NCBI RefSeq assembly: GCF_001649575.2
Contig: NC_051438.1
Location: forward strand, 8,941,702-9,005,701
Length of the DNA stretch: 64,000 nt
Direction of reading: 5' to 3'
DNA from: Kryptolebias marmoratus
Lineage: Eukaryota; Chordata; Actinopteri; Cyprinodontiformes; Rivulidae
The notes under the pieces are model-generated. The model ran no database searches. It was not told the origin of the DNA and saw only the letters and a program-made list of their open reading frames with translations. A program made the position numbers and the translations under genes. Shown here piece by piece: positions 12,735 through 25,700 of this stretch. The stretch's first letter is position 1, and every line of letters starts with the position of its first letter.

Positions 12735-13260
12735 ATGGTTTTGCCCATGTCTGTTTGTTACCAAAGTATCTAATGAGCCACTGGGCAGATTTCAATGAAA
12801 CTTTAACAAAGTGATCAATGGATGGATCTACAACTTGACCCAATTTAAGATGGCCACCAAAGCCAACAGACCTTAAAAATAAACGGCAATAACTCAGTCA
12901 AGCGGTAACAAGTTTTAATAATCCGCCTTTAACCTTTTGCAGTCGACTGTTTGTCGGCGAAATAACACAAATCTAAATTAAACTTTCAGGAAAATAATCA
13001 TCGGATGGACTGATTAACTTCTTTATTTAGTCCAGTTCAAGATGGTTACCACAGAAAACAAAAGTGCCCGTAACTCAAGTCAACTTTACAAATAAGGTGC
13101 TAACATTTGATGTGGTAGTAGCTGCGATCCATCAGCACCCCATACCCTGACGTGTCACAGTGTCGCACGAGGTTGACTGCGTCTGAAGTTATTATTTAAA
13201 GGTTTGAACAAAACTGCTCCAACTCGTGAAAAAGTTTGTCATTTCTCCACATAAGACGAT
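12735..13260 (+). repeat. Dispersed repeat family A, two degenerate copies in tandem
   Basis: Shares a recognisable core with copies elsewhere in the window: a 'tgaaactttcaggaaa' segment, then 'caagatggccgccacagcc', then 'gatgtggtagtagctg'. Two core-like blocks follow each other here (around 12780-12870 and 12980-13140). There is no coding capacity. The superfamily is not identified. Confidence 0.6.
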
Positions 13261-15894
13261 CGTCGAAAACTCTGTTCTCTACAAAGATCAAAGTTACACC
13301 GGCGGTCCAGGTTACAAGAACGATTGTAAAAATAATCTGTCAGAATATCACTTAGTCCGTCCAAGAAGAAAAATAACTTTACAGCTAACTTAGCTTAACT
13401 TCTGATAAAAGCAACACGCTTTGTGCAAAGCTGTCCTGTTGAATATTCAATTAGTTATCCAGAACAGCAAGACCAACGATAAATACACAAACAAAAAAAA
13501 GGGCCAAATATAAACTACTTCCACTGACACAGCATATACTATAATGTGTCAGTAATGAAAAGTAGTATTTTAGTCAAGCAGCTGATAAGAGTAGCAAGAA
13601 TAAGTTTAAAATTAACCTCAAACACTAAGATAGACCATTAAAAAACAAATAAATAAATAGCCCAGCAGGCACTTCGAGACCCTATGAGTCAGGGTCACTT
13701 TAATATATATATATGCATAAAACCACATAGAGAGACAAAATCCCCCCCAATAAATAACACAAAACTAGCAAAAAGAGATGAAAACTACCAAAATAAAGAC
13801 CAAAGCTGATAAACTATAAAACACAAAATAACATCAGTGTTAAAGACACAAACCGACCAAATACCATGTTGTGCCAGATCTGCTTGTTTTTAATGAATGC
13901 TTTCAAGTCAAATTGTCCAAACAATAAACAAAAACCTACATATTTGTGTCCTGAGGCCCCAAATGTTTCCAGTTCATTATCAAAACCCACTTTTTTCAGA
14001 AATTGCAATCTATCATCATTTTATAAACTCGCACTTAAATGCATGTACTGTAAGGACAAAATAAAGACGGCCTGTGTCAGCAGTCTTTTCAAATTATGTC
14101 TAATAAAAACTTTGTGACTCTTGTGTATTTATATTTATAGTTTGTGGTCCTAAATAAAAACACTTCTGAGTTGTTTCAGATGTTTAGTTAAGTAAGAACC
14201 ACATCTTATGCTAGCAGCGGTTGGGAGGCGACGGTATATTAGCTAGTTTTCTAACCGTCAATTTCAGTAAATTAGTCATATTATAGAAGCGTTCGAAGTT
14301 ACTTTAAAATACTGAAATAATTTATTTTAAATACATTACCGACTGACAAGCGTTTCAAGTCTTACAGGAGGCGAATTAGTTCAGAAAAATCCACATCTTA
14401 AAAATTAGCCAAGTTAGCTTGTTGGCTACCTGTGACGCGCAGAAAGCCCGAGGAGTTCTCAGGGAACTATTAGTTCCACCTGGTCCGTTCGTCCCCTTTT
14501 CACACATCATCGACCCGGTACTGTCACCTGAAGCAGCATAATCTTAATTTAGCCCACTTTAACGATCGCCTCCAAGTGATGAAAAGGAGCTTTGTGTCTC
14601 TCCTCAAAGGGACGATAGGTTTGGACTACACATTCCGTTGACTCGGTGCGCAAGAACCGCACGAACTGATTGAACCAACTCGATTTAATCAATTAGTAAA
14701 TGCGCTTGTTTCAGTAAATCCCTCACAACACTGCATGACCAGGGGCTTGATGAAACTATTTCAATTCATACATACTTGTTTTATGTTCTATTTTTTCCTG
14801 TGCATAACTTGATATCTTTTTTTAAGTTGATCACGTTGAAATATGGGTTTAAGGGTTTAATGGCGACATTTCTTCAGGCTTTCTTTGAACTTTTGCCATT
14901 TTCTCACTCATTTTCAACTCAGTACCAGACTACTTTATTTTTTTTAGAATAATGCTTTTATTTGCTTGTTAAGCCAATAACTGTAACCATTAAATTATTA
15001 AAACATAAAAACTAAATGCTAAAACCAGTGTTGTGTGGACACAGAAGAACCAGTTTCATATTGGCTAATTAATTAGCAGCAAGCTAAGGTGAGCTAGCTA
15101 GTAGCACTGTTTGCTGCAGTCTGCCACAAAAACACTTTTCTTTTTGTATTTATGAAAAAAACTGTGATAACACAAGTTACATACATAAAATAGTATTTTA
15201 GCAGTGACAAGCTGATTTTCAGAGGTATTAGCTGAAAAACTAACATATTTTGATAAAGGAAGATGCATCTCGTAGGCCTTAGCTTTATTTTTTCCCTTGA
15301 TTTTTTGATATACTGTTTATCTGCTGTAGATAGCTTTTTCTTGGAAATTTAACAGCTTATTTGTCCACTTGCATTATTTTTTTAAGTACAAACTGAACCG
15401 AAAGCAAGTGAAAAAACAGCCGAAGTTTGAAGAAATATTCAACACTTTAAAAAAAGTCTAGCCCCATGGAAACAAAGGAATGGCTGATCGTTTAAAACTT
15501 TTGCACAGTAGTGCATGCTACATTTTCAAATGAAAAACAAAACGGGTTTTTACACTCTTTTTTTGTCTTCCTGGTATAGATCACCTGCTTGATGCCACCT
15601 GACTTTATTCATTTAAATCTGAATGTACAACAATTAAATAATTACATCAACATGTAATTAGAAATGATGCCAGGAAAAAAATTTATGTACAATTTGAAAA
15701 GTGCATTGTGTTAACAGAAAGGAAAAACAAGTAAAAAAAAAAAAAAATGAGCACGTTGAACATCTCAGGAGGTAAAAAGTCAGAAGGAAGCCTTTCATCA
15801 CATTCACAGCCAGGAAGAGGTCAAATTCTTTCTCGAGTCAGAATTACTTCAGGATAACCATTAAATATCAGTAATATGAATCAAATGTGCAATA

Positions 15895-15900
15895 TTTATT
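15895..15900 (-). terminator. vamp7: Candidate vamp7 polyadenylation signal
   Basis: AATAAA on the minus strand about 575 bp after the vamp7 stop. Other A/T-rich candidates are nearby, so this is only the most plausible site. Confidence 0.3.
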
Positions 15901-16475
15901 TGTATGAGCTCTTTTATAACATTTATTTTAGAGGTTATGTGGTGAAACTCATTCAGAACATGGTCATACTGCATCAGCCGAGTCCAAAGGTTAGCTTTAA
16001 GCTACACGACACTGGGGGTGAGTTTCTCCTGATGGACCTGCAGCACAACGTGGACGCTACCGACACCCCCCCCAGAGGAAACCGGAACAAGTTAAAAGTT
16101 TGTAATTCGTCAGCCTGAATGGACTAATATTTACACAGACAGGTGCGGGACAGTGTCACAAACCCCATTCATCAGGCCAACAAGTGCACAACGCCAGGAT
16201 GAATGTACTGGATGAACGTAAGACGTGTGGGAGCTGTTCAGAAGATCGGCGGTCCTGAAGGCAAATACATGTGCTGGCTTTTTTTTTTGTTGTTGTTGTT
16301 GTTTTGAAGAGGGCGAGGAAGGAGGCAGGAAGAAGAAACACGGGTCTTTTAGTGAAAGAAGACAAGAAAAGAAAAAAAAAAAAAAGAGGAAAACAAAATC
16401 CTGCGTTTGTTTTTGTCCATTGGCAAGCGAAGTTGAACAGGCACTTCCGCCCCTCTGCCTCGGTCTCCCCTCCTC

Positions 16476-19400
16476 TCATTTCTTGACACACGAGGGCCAG
16501 CTGAGGCCTCCGCAGGCGGCCGACACGATGATGTAAACGACCACCTGAAAGCAGCGCACAGAGTTCAGCCACTGGATTCATCACGCTCACACGAGAAGCT
16601 CATAAACAAAACAGCCTTTTAACGGATCGGTGTGCTGCTCAACAGACCGGCAGAATATCTGAACAAATCCTAATAGAACTCGGGGAAATAAATCATTAGA
16701 TTCGGCCATCTACAACCCATTAACTTTTAGTCAGCCCAATTCAAGATGGCCGCCACAGCCAACCAAAATTGAAATACGAAACAAATGGCTCCAACTATAA
16801 ATACAGCTAAAATTTGGTGTGTTGGTAGCTGAGATGATCCCCAACAGGCACTCTGAGAGCTAACAGACTGCACTTGGAGTAAACTGTCTGTCTGTTAGCA
16901 AAATATCTCATGAACCACTGGATGGATTTTAATGAAACTTTCAGGAAACAATCATCGGATGTACGCCTACACCTGATTGACTTTTAGAGCCAATACAATT
17001 CAAGATGGCCGCCACAGCCAACTGGCCTTACAAAACACAAAAATGGCTATAACTCAGTCAGTTTTAGAGATATTGAGCTGAAACTTGATGTGGTAGTAGC
17101 TGAGAGTCGTGCACAAAACATACTCTGAGTGTGACTTGTCCCGATATCGCATTTAACTTTTTTTTTTTTAAGGTTTGACCAAAGTAGCTACGACTGTCAT
17201 TTCTCAACATGAGATGATCTTAGTTCAAATCTGGTGATGGACTGTTAGGCCCTCCTGTGTGATACTCACCAGGCACACGAGCACGATGACAAGTGTCAGC
17301 TTGAGGTTCTTCATACACATGGCCCGGGCGAGGTTACGACTCGTGGTTTTAAACGTGACCGACTGGCGAGGCAGAGAGGAAACGCATCACTCACTACACC
17401 GTCCAAAATGCTTTTGTTTACTCGTGAACGAAAACAAACGAGGAATAAAAACTAAACTCACTGCATCCACCAGGTTTTCAGTCTTGTCAATCAGAAGCTC
17501 CAGCTTCTCTCCTCTCTGAGCCACCAGGTCTGTAGGAAAAAAAAACAGAGGGAGCCGGGATTAACACACAAAGCTCAGTCGGTGCAACAATGTGCTCATC
17601 GTGCTTCTTTTGAAGGCGCTACCCTTCAGTGGTTTGCAGTTTTGTGGATTAAAACTTGAGCGACATGAGCAAAATGGAGGTCAGCAGCTGATACAACCAC
17701 GAGAGAAGGGAAGAAAAAAACTCCAGGAACACACTGAAGGTTTCATATGACTCAAATGACACAATTTAAATCATTTATCATCCCACAGACCTGTATTAAG
17801 AGCTATATTAAAGGAAAACGCCCCCCAATCCTTTCGCTCTGACCTGTAGGGTTCAAACATTTCAAAGCCAACGTCCACAGAGTGAGCGACGAGTCGCTAA
17901 CACTTTTAATTTTAAACATTAACTGCGACTTTTATAACGTGGAGCCGAGGAAGAGGCTTACCAATGTTGCGCACCATGATGCCCTTCAGGTCATCGACTT
18001 GCATCTGAGTGTCCGCGACCCGGTCTGATCCCCGAGGGTCTGAGTGGTGTTTCTGCACAGAAAATGGTAAATGAACTGTACTAATGAGGCATTTAGGGGT
18101 TCAGTGTCTGGTGGAATCGAACCTTCGGCTGTCCTGTTAGAGGACGGCTGCTCTAACGACTGAGCCACAGCCGCTTCCAAAACACCAGGAGACTTCTAGT
18201 TTAGGTTTATTTCTTAAAAGAGGCACAATGCTCAGTAATCGGTCATGTGTAAAATATAAGCCCATCATGTAAATGTGGCAGATTTTGGCTCCTTTTCACC
18301 TGCAGCTCCTGACAGAAGAATCAATTACATCAGATCAACAAAAGTCACAGGATTAATAAAACTACAAATCCTTGAGTAAAAGAATGGTAAAAACATTCAA
18401 CAAAATAAAAACAATAAGACGACAAACAGCTTTGATTAGTAAAGCATTGTTTCAGATTGTTCATGCTAATAATATGGCAGCGACACCATTCAAACTCATC
18501 TTGGAGCCATCTTAAACCTTTCTGTGCCTCATCCACTGTCAGATTCAGGTAATCTTTCTTTTTTTCATGCAGCCCAGCCTTCGTATATATGTTTACTTTC
18601 ACAGACGATGTGGTTGTCAGGTTCCATGTGGGGCCAGCGCAGTTTGCAGATCAGGACTAGCAGCTTTGAGTTTTGTTCTCACGTTGCAGTTTTCTCCTGG
18701 TTCTTTCGTGAGCTCGGCCCACCCAGCCAGTTAAACCAGTGACAGGTGGCCATCTTTGAATGTTATTTTATAACCTGTTAACTCTAAACCCCAAAATGGA
18801 AAAAAAAAAAAAAAGTCAGATGCTGCTCTTCAACCACTTGGAGTACGTGCAAATGCTTCGTGTCTTTGTAAAAAGTAACAATTTAAATTCCTTGGCAGTG
18901 CAGTCTAATTTATTGTTCTAATAACTAGGATTTCAGTATTAAAGTTGTAAATATGATTGGCTGTGGAGGGCTTATATATTGACCTAATTGATCAAAAGAG
19001 TCTAGATGACCATTTAGACGTCCTGGTGTTTAAATATGTTACCATAGAAACCCGTAAGGTGGATAAACCGTAGCAGTGACTCCAGTTTTAAAAACATTTT
19101 CAAAGGGTACAGCAGGGACGTTCAAAGTGAACCGTATCCCCCTCCTGCGTGTCCGTGAAGGGTTTAATGGCAACAAGTTTAGAAATGTTCAGCACCGTTA
19201 AAGCTAATACTAAAGTACTTCTTGACAAAGACTGTTGGAGGCTAAAGTTCTTCTCTTTTTTTAAACTCACCTCCCTCGGTCAGAACAAGTTATGTAAAGA
19301 AAGTTCCTCTGATCAAAATACTGACTGTTATTCTGATCAATCCTTCAGATTAATACTTTTATAAAGTCGGTGTTTCCAGTACCAGAGGCAGGTCAGCGTG

Positions 19401-21685
19401 GTGTGACAGAGCCTCCTGTCTCCCTGCCGGCAGGACGTTTCCTTTTTCTCGTGGGTTTCATTTCAACCCTCATGATCAAACTCACTCAAAGCAGCCCTTT
19501 TCCCAGAGAAGTCTGCTTTTGTTTCCTCAGACGGTTATCTCAAACACACACACAGTGGGGCTCGGTTTGGAAAAAAAAAAAAAGAAAGCTTTCGCTAACA
19601 TTTACTCTGGTCACAAGAAAGCATTTATGGGCCTTTTGTCGCACTCACCATCTGAGCCGCTAGTGTGGAGGAGAACTCGCTGTTCATGGCGTAGGGGAGA
19701 GCGGTTTGCGCTCGCGAGCCGTACGTCGTCTGGAAGCGCTTCTTGACCTCGCTGAGGAAGCTGAAGGCGCGTGATCTTTCAAAGTCCTTCCACAAGACAA
19801 GAGTTGAAATATATAAGCGGTTACTTACAAGAGAAAAAAGCAACACATTTGTGCGTACTGTTTTAGTGATCGTACAGTACTGTGCAAAAGTTATAAAGCA
19901 CCACGAATGTCTTTACATTTCCTTTCCAAAGAGTCAGGCTTCCTTGTGATCTCTTAAAATGGTCTTGATAAACAGTTTTCAACATGCCGTATTTTCCAGA
20001 CTATAAGGTGCAGTTAAAAACCCTTCAATTTTCTGAAAAAATGACAGTGCGACTTATAATCCGGAGCACCTTATATATGTAAGAAGTCGTAATGTTTTAG
20101 TACGACTTTGGTTAAACTACAAAGCTGCACCGCTGCAGCATTAAGGCTCAGTTAGAGTCGCTCAGGGCTCCGTACACGGACCTGAGCGAGCGGTGGAGAG
20201 GTTTATACTCAACGCTTACGTGGGTGCAGTGTTCTTCCGTGAGTTTTAAACCGTTTGATTATCTTTGTGATCTTTCACAGAAGGATCATAGAAATGCTGA
20301 TACAGGTGAACCAGCTTCGCTAGAGCACCAAAATCGTCCATTTTGAATGGAGCGCGGTCCACAAAGTTACAAAATAGGGAGGTGACGATGCGCCTTATAT
20401 ATGACAAAAGTTTGAAAATGGATCATTAATTTACAGTGCATCTTATAATCCAGTACGCCCTATAGTGCAGAAAATATAGTAAATATATTTTGAGGGATTT
20501 TGACTAATTTTTCTCTCATTTTCTGTCCAATCTTTGTACCGGACTAATTAATGTGAGGTGAGTATAAAAAAGAGGAAAGTGGACTAGTGGAGAAGAAGAG
20601 GCAGGCTTAAATATATATATACACACACATCTCCATCTGATAAATAATTTATTAAAGTCAAGTCTTGAAGAAAGCAAAAAAAAGTCAGCTCTTTGGGAAT
20701 CAAATTGTTGGTGCTAAATTGTTATTCTGTTTCTGTCCGACTGTTTTATTTTTTTCCCCCCACATTTCCCGTAGATTTATCTAAGGAAATTCAACCAATT
20801 TGTGTTTTAGTGTCAGGTTGCTGGTAAAGTGTTTAAAGAGTCAATAAACAATATTGACACAGGCTGTAAGAGGCTACAACACACCTTGTATAATCTTCCC
20901 CGGGTGCAGAAACAAAACGGAAATAAGACTTTTTATGTCTGACCGAGTCGCCGGTCCAACTTAAAATGACTTCACGAACAAAACATTCATCTGAAAATAA
21001 TTAAAAACGAGCAGCCAAAGTTCAAAGATAAACCTGTAAAGACCTTTATAGAGACTGAAGGAATGGCCACTTTATGTAGTTATAAAAAAGTTTGGCTACT
21101 TAAAGGAAAAAAAATATAAAAAGGGGACTTTTGAATAATACTGCATGTCAAAATAAAGGAAGAAATTACCTAAACCTAAGGATTTTTCCACCATTTCTAA
21201 CACATACAGAGGGGAAGAAAAGGATTTGTACTTTATCGCATGATGTTAAAACAAAACAAAACATCATGAGACTTCCTGGAATAAACAGACAGCTCTTGTA
21301 GTAAAACTCTGTTACACATTTATGAGAGGACGATCCAGGAAATACACACTGAAAACTGTATTTTACTCACATCATCCGTGATGCATAGGTATATGATTCT
21401 GTCGTGGCAGATGTAATGAAAGAGATAGCTGGGACAGAAAAACAGACAGGTCAGGTGAGGCAAAGTGAGGCCCGTTTTCTGCAGAAATGTCAGCAAAGAA
21501 AACACAAACACTTCAGAGCAGACACACCCGGACCCCTACCTGCCGTGGCTGTAGGTCAGTTTGTTGTTCTCTGAAGGAATCTTGGCCAAAATCTGCTCTG
21601 TGACTTCCAGGAAGTTCCCGCCGCACCAGGCGTGCTTCGCCAGAATGGTGGTTCCACGAGCCACCACCGCGAACAGGATTGCCAT
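16476..21685 (-). CDS. vamp7: Vesicle-associated membrane protein 7 (longin R-SNARE), complete
   Basis: VAMP7 is an R-SNARE driving fusion of late endosomes, lysosomes and secretory vesicles with target membranes. Coding exons in transcript order are 21685-21540, 21428-21371, 19786-19649, 18052-17962, 17529-17462, 17362-17270 and 16544-16476. The phases join without a break into exactly 220 aa, the length of the human protein. The N-terminal longin domain starts MAILFAVVARGTTILAKHAW and runs to about residue 110. The SNARE motif spans about 125-180, with the zero-layer arginine at R150 (LVAQRGEKLELL). A C-terminal hydrophobic anchor (about 189-209) precedes a short lumenal tail ending PSCVKK. 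The start ATG is fixed by homology; the upstream in-frame ATG at 21748 is ignored. All introns are GT-AG. A tRNA-derived SINE lies immediately upstream of the exon 4 acceptor. Head-to-head with polr1d. Confidence 0.97.
16685..17220 (+). repeat. Dispersed repeat family A, two copies in vamp7 intron 6
   Basis: Contains two occurrences of 'caagatggccgccacagcc' (near 16743 and 17001) with the flanking 'tgaaactttcaggaaacaat' and 'tgatgtggtagtagctga' segments shared with the other copies. It fills most of the intron between the last two vamp7 coding exons. Confidence 0.7.
18070..18180 (-). repeat. tRNA-derived SINE fragment with intact A and B boxes
   Basis: On the minus strand an A-box-like TGGCTCAGTCGTTAGAGCAG is followed by a perfect B box GGTTCGATTCC and then the 'agacactgaacccc' segment typical of fish tRNA-derived SINEs. 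The fold does not support a functional tRNA gene. The copy is truncated and lies directly upstream of the exon 4 acceptor of vamp7. Confidence 0.7.
19987..20480. mobile_element. TIR element (family B, MITE-like), older copy in vamp7 intron 2
   Basis: Starts 'ccgtattttccagactataagg' and ends with an inverted counterpart 'ctatagtgcagaaaatatag'. Internal 'gtgcgacttataatccgg' and 'taagaagtcgtaatgttttag' segments are shared with the copy at 25070-25435. No coding capacity. Confidence 0.7.
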
Positions 21686-22059
21686 GGCAACGGCTGGTGT
21701 TGAGTTGGGGGGGCTTCGGCTCTGTGACCCTGCTGTCAAGTAGAGCAAGAAAAGCAGCGGCTGAGTGTTTGTGTCGGAGCTGAAGCCAGAAAAGGTCTGG
21801 ACAAACAGGCGACGTGGGTTACACGAAACATGTAAATGTCAGCCGCGCTTCCGCCACCAGCTAAGTTGCACAAACGGGATCATTTCGAAAGAAAATGAAA
21901 CCAAAAGACAAGACGGTGGCCGGGAAACAACGAGCTAGCTGATGTTGTTGTTGTTGAACGAGCCGCGTCGAGGAGCTAGTTAAATTTCATGGACTGTCAC
22001 GGTTTCTATCGACACAGCTGACGCACGTATCAAACCTAAACACAGAAAAAAATCATTAC

Positions 22060-22180
22060 CTCGAAGTATCAGCGATGGTCAAAGTAGCTCATTTACTCAA
22101 ATTCCCACATAAGTGTCTCAGCTGCTAGCTAATCCCTTTCGAGTGACTTCTGCCTTGCAAATATGCTCTAAACCGGAAAT
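22060..22180 (-). other. vamp7: Predicted 5'UTR exon of vamp7
   Basis: A minus-strand donor (exon ending at 22060, followed by GTAATG) pairs with an acceptor just upstream of the coding start (ACTTGACAG followed by CAGGGTC, near 21735). This predicts a short noncoding first exon starting in the promoter interval shared with polr1d. The 5' end is only approximate. Confidence 0.45.
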
Positions 22181-22215
22181 GACTTCACCGCGCTGCTGGG
22201 TAATGTAGTTCCCCA
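22165..22215. promoter_or_regulatory. Bidirectional promoter elements between vamp7 and polr1d
   Basis: An ETS-type site (CCGGAAAT, 22173-22180) sits next to a minus-strand ACTACATTACCCAGCA (22194-22209), which closely matches the ZNF143/Staf consensus ACTACAATTCCCAGCA. Both motifs are typical of TATA-less housekeeping and divergent promoters. They lie between the predicted vamp7 5'UTR exon and the polr1d start, about 570 bp from the polr1d ATG. Confidence 0.55.
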
Positions 22216-22759
22216 AGTGCCCTTTGCCGCGCTTTGTCAATGATAGAATTTCACAGTTTGAACTACACCCTTTTTACACCGCCTGCGATCGTCACATGTT
22301 TTCATACGTTTACGGCTATTGCGCATGCCCAGAAAAAGAGGCTAATTTATCCCTCTTCAAAGCATTTCAGGCGACCTGCATCGGTTCTCGAACAATTTAT
22401 TTAGTTAAATTAACAGGTTGCTTAAAAGAAAAGTACACGAAGTTCTTGCCACGCTCATTATATTTACTGGTAAGGTAGTCGGAGAAAGTTTGCCAAGTGA
22501 AATAACATGTAAATGATTATACAGTAGGTTTTAGTCAGTGTTATCGATTACAAATCGGCGCAAATCTGCTTTAGGCTGTTGTTAAAATATTTTAAAGTCA
22601 AGTTATTCTCATCCCACCTCTTCTCGTTTGAGTTTGGTACATTAAGCACTATGACAAAAACAAAATGTGGGTTAAAAACTTGCTGTTTGGCTCTCCGTGC
22701 CTGTCAGACAAAGCCGAGGACAAAGGGGCCCACGCTGACAGCGTTGAGGAGCCTGAAGC

Positions 22760-25700
22760 ATGGCGGAGGAGAGCGACAAGAAGCCCAAACTGGAAGTGGT
22801 AAGACATATCACAGCCTTTAAAGTTTATTAGTGTGTTAAAACGCAGGACTTCGTCATGTTTTAACTCCTCTGGGAGGCTGTTCTTGAATCACAGGAGCTC
22901 AGTGTATTTGGACTTCCTGTTTGCTCCTCACGTGGGTAGCTGCAGTGGTTAGCAGCAAATAACACATATGTTTCACCTGAAGCTACTTTATCTCTTCTGT
23001 TGTAGCAGCCTAACCTCTGATTATAAGTGTTTATCATAATTGTTGTGTGAAGCTGAGGTTTCATAAAACGTCAGTAAATGTGTCACCTTTTACATCTGCT
23101 TCTCTTCTCGTGGAGCTCCTTGGCTTTAGTTAATCAGATTTGTTAAAAATGAAAACACAAAAGGGATGAATCCCTAAGGATACTGTTTCAGACATTATCA
23201 TGACAGCCTATTTTGCTCTATAAATTACAACAAAGTAATAAATATTGAAGCTGTTTAATCTGATTAGTTTATTTTCAGTAAGGGGTTTAGGTCAGAACTG
23301 TGGGAAACTGTCCTGTAATGAATAAAAATATCAAATTTAGCTCAAAAATAGCTGGATTTATTGGTGAGATTTTCACCAAACAAAGTCACTGGCGGGTCTT
23401 AAAACAGCACAACTCAAAACAGCAATCTTGTACAAGTAGAGAGATTTTATATTGATTAAATAGAATGATTTTCATTTATTTATTTAAAATAATATTCCAG
23501 ACAGCTCACTTTTCTTCATTGCCACTATTATTTTGAAGTGTTCCTATTATCTCGGGGTGCTTGTATCTGACAAACACCATTCTGACCGTAATAAAATAAA
23601 TAATTAAAGTAGCGTTCCTTGAAGGAATGCGTATCGCCCGCTGCCTTACATTCCTAATTTGCTCACAAAGATCCTGCGTCATCTGTTAGCTCTCAGGTTG
23701 GAGGATGACACTCAGCTACTACCACACCAGGTCTTAGCACGATACCCGTAGAGCCGACTGGGTTACAGTTTTTGTGTTTGCTGCGGCCGTCTTTGAGTAA
23801 GGTTGGCTCCACAGACCCGGATCTTGCTGCAGGGATTATGTCTCCTCTCCGTCCTGGGAACACTTAAACCCCCAGGTTGGAGCTGGAGAGCGCAGCCGGG
23901 CGGAGGGATGGCTGGGGTTTCCTTCCTGGACCCCGTTTCCTCCGCAGGAAGAAGATGGATGGATGTCTGCACATTGTCACTGTTTGATAAATAAACTGAA
24001 ACAAACAAACCAAAGTGAACCGTTGCAGTTTTAAAACAACTCTAATCACACAAAAAAAATCATACTGGTTCATACAAATGCTGTTTTATAACCCTTTATA
24101 TTGCTGTCAGTTTTATATGCTTGCTTCTGTTGAATTATTAACCGTTCAACAGAGCACTGCTTTAAAAGATATGAACTATTGCTTTAAACCTTTTCAGAAC
24201 ATAAAACTTAGTTTTTCCTGATATAATCCTTAAAATGTTTCTTATTGTTATTTTAGATATCTTGGTTTTATTCTGACTAGTGTTCAGGTCATTTTGACGT
24301 GAAGAAACGCTACTGTTAATAAAACTTATAGGAGTACTACAAAGAGTCAGCCTTTAAAGTCTCTAATTATGATCCAATATTAGCAGGATGTACTGAAACA
24401 AGCCCACAGGACTCGCAACATTTGTGTGACACCCCTCAAAGTCTTCATAATCGTCTTCCATGAGAAAGCAAATGCCCCGTGAAATCAGGTCGACGTTCTG
24501 CGGATTAGCCTGTTTTGTGTGGAGAATTTGCTGTGCGGTGTTTAAATGAGTGTTTGTCCTGTTTAAGGTCCAGGCTGACGGGGCAGACGAGGGCTGCGTG
24601 ACATTCGTGATGCACGACGAAGACCATACGCTGGGCAACTCCCTCAGATATATGATCATGAAGAAGTCAGTGCTTTGTTTTTGTTTTTGCAAACCGTGGC
24701 TTTAATGTGCAGCCCGTCTTTGACCTGTTTTTTATTATCACTCGTTGTACTCACGCACAAGCTGGGAGGAACTATTCTCTCCCCCCCATCAAAAATAAAA
24801 GATTATTATCAGCCCATAATCTTTATTCTGCATGTGGGATTTGTCCTCTGTGTTTTGGTTCGAGCCGTCAGGATGTTTCCACCAACACACCTTTTTTGAA
24901 GCAAAACATTCAGGAGGATCTCACGTCTCACTTTGACCTTCCTGTTGTCTTTTATCAGCCTGGATGTGGAGTTCTGTGGCTACACCATCACCCACCCCTC
25001 CGAGAGCAAGATCAACTTTCGGATTCAGACACGAGGTCAGAAACCACCTGCGTACCGCCACACTTTGTACCGTGTTTTCCAGACTATAAGGCGCACTTAA
25101 AAACCTTCAATTTTCTCAAAAAACGACAGTGCGCCTTATAACCCGGAGCTCCTTATATATGTAAGAAGTCGTAATGTTTTAGTACAACGACAAAGCTGAG
25201 CCGCTCGCATCATTAAGGCTCAGTTATAGTCGCAGGGCTCGATGCACGGCGGTGGAGGCGTTTATACTTGACGCTTACGTCGGTGCAGTATCCTCCGAAA
25301 AGACGGGGCTGTTTTGTTTCACTTAATTCGCCTTATAGTCCGGTGCGCCTTATATATGACAAAACTTTGAAAATGGATTATTTGTTGACAGTGTGTCTTA
25401 TAATTCATTGGCGCTCTATAGTGCGGAAAATACGGTACAGTTACAGAGTTGTATCCGTTTTGGCCAAACCCTTAAATTAACATTATGTGCAATGCCATAT
25501 GTTTACTGCAATATCTTGCATAACCTGTTGGAGTTTATAGGACGTGTTTTGGATGACTCTCAGCTACTACCACTCCAAACTTTAGGTCAGTAACTGTAAA
25601 AATCACTGAGTTATACCTATTGTTGCATAGAATAGAATAGAGTTTATTGTCAATGCACCAGAATTACAACAAAATTTGGGTTTGCTTTCCTGAGTGTAAA

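Larger units (their letters stand above)
10317..16475. other. mtus1 upstream and intergenic region
   Basis: No coding gene was recognised. The stretch should hold the mtus1 promoter and 5'UTR exons (minus strand) and, from 16475 down to about 15.9 kb, the vamp7 3'UTR. CpG-containing sequence lies at 12240-12600 and 14430-14660, either of which could be promoter DNA. It also holds an assembly gap, dispersed repeat copies at about 12735-13260, and long AT-rich stretches at 13.5-15.8 kb in which I see nothing specific. Confidence 0.5.

Noticed and set aside
18110..18180. Functional tRNA gene
   Set aside because: A and B boxes are present, but the sequence continues into a SINE-specific tail and lacks a proper acceptor stem and anticodon arm.
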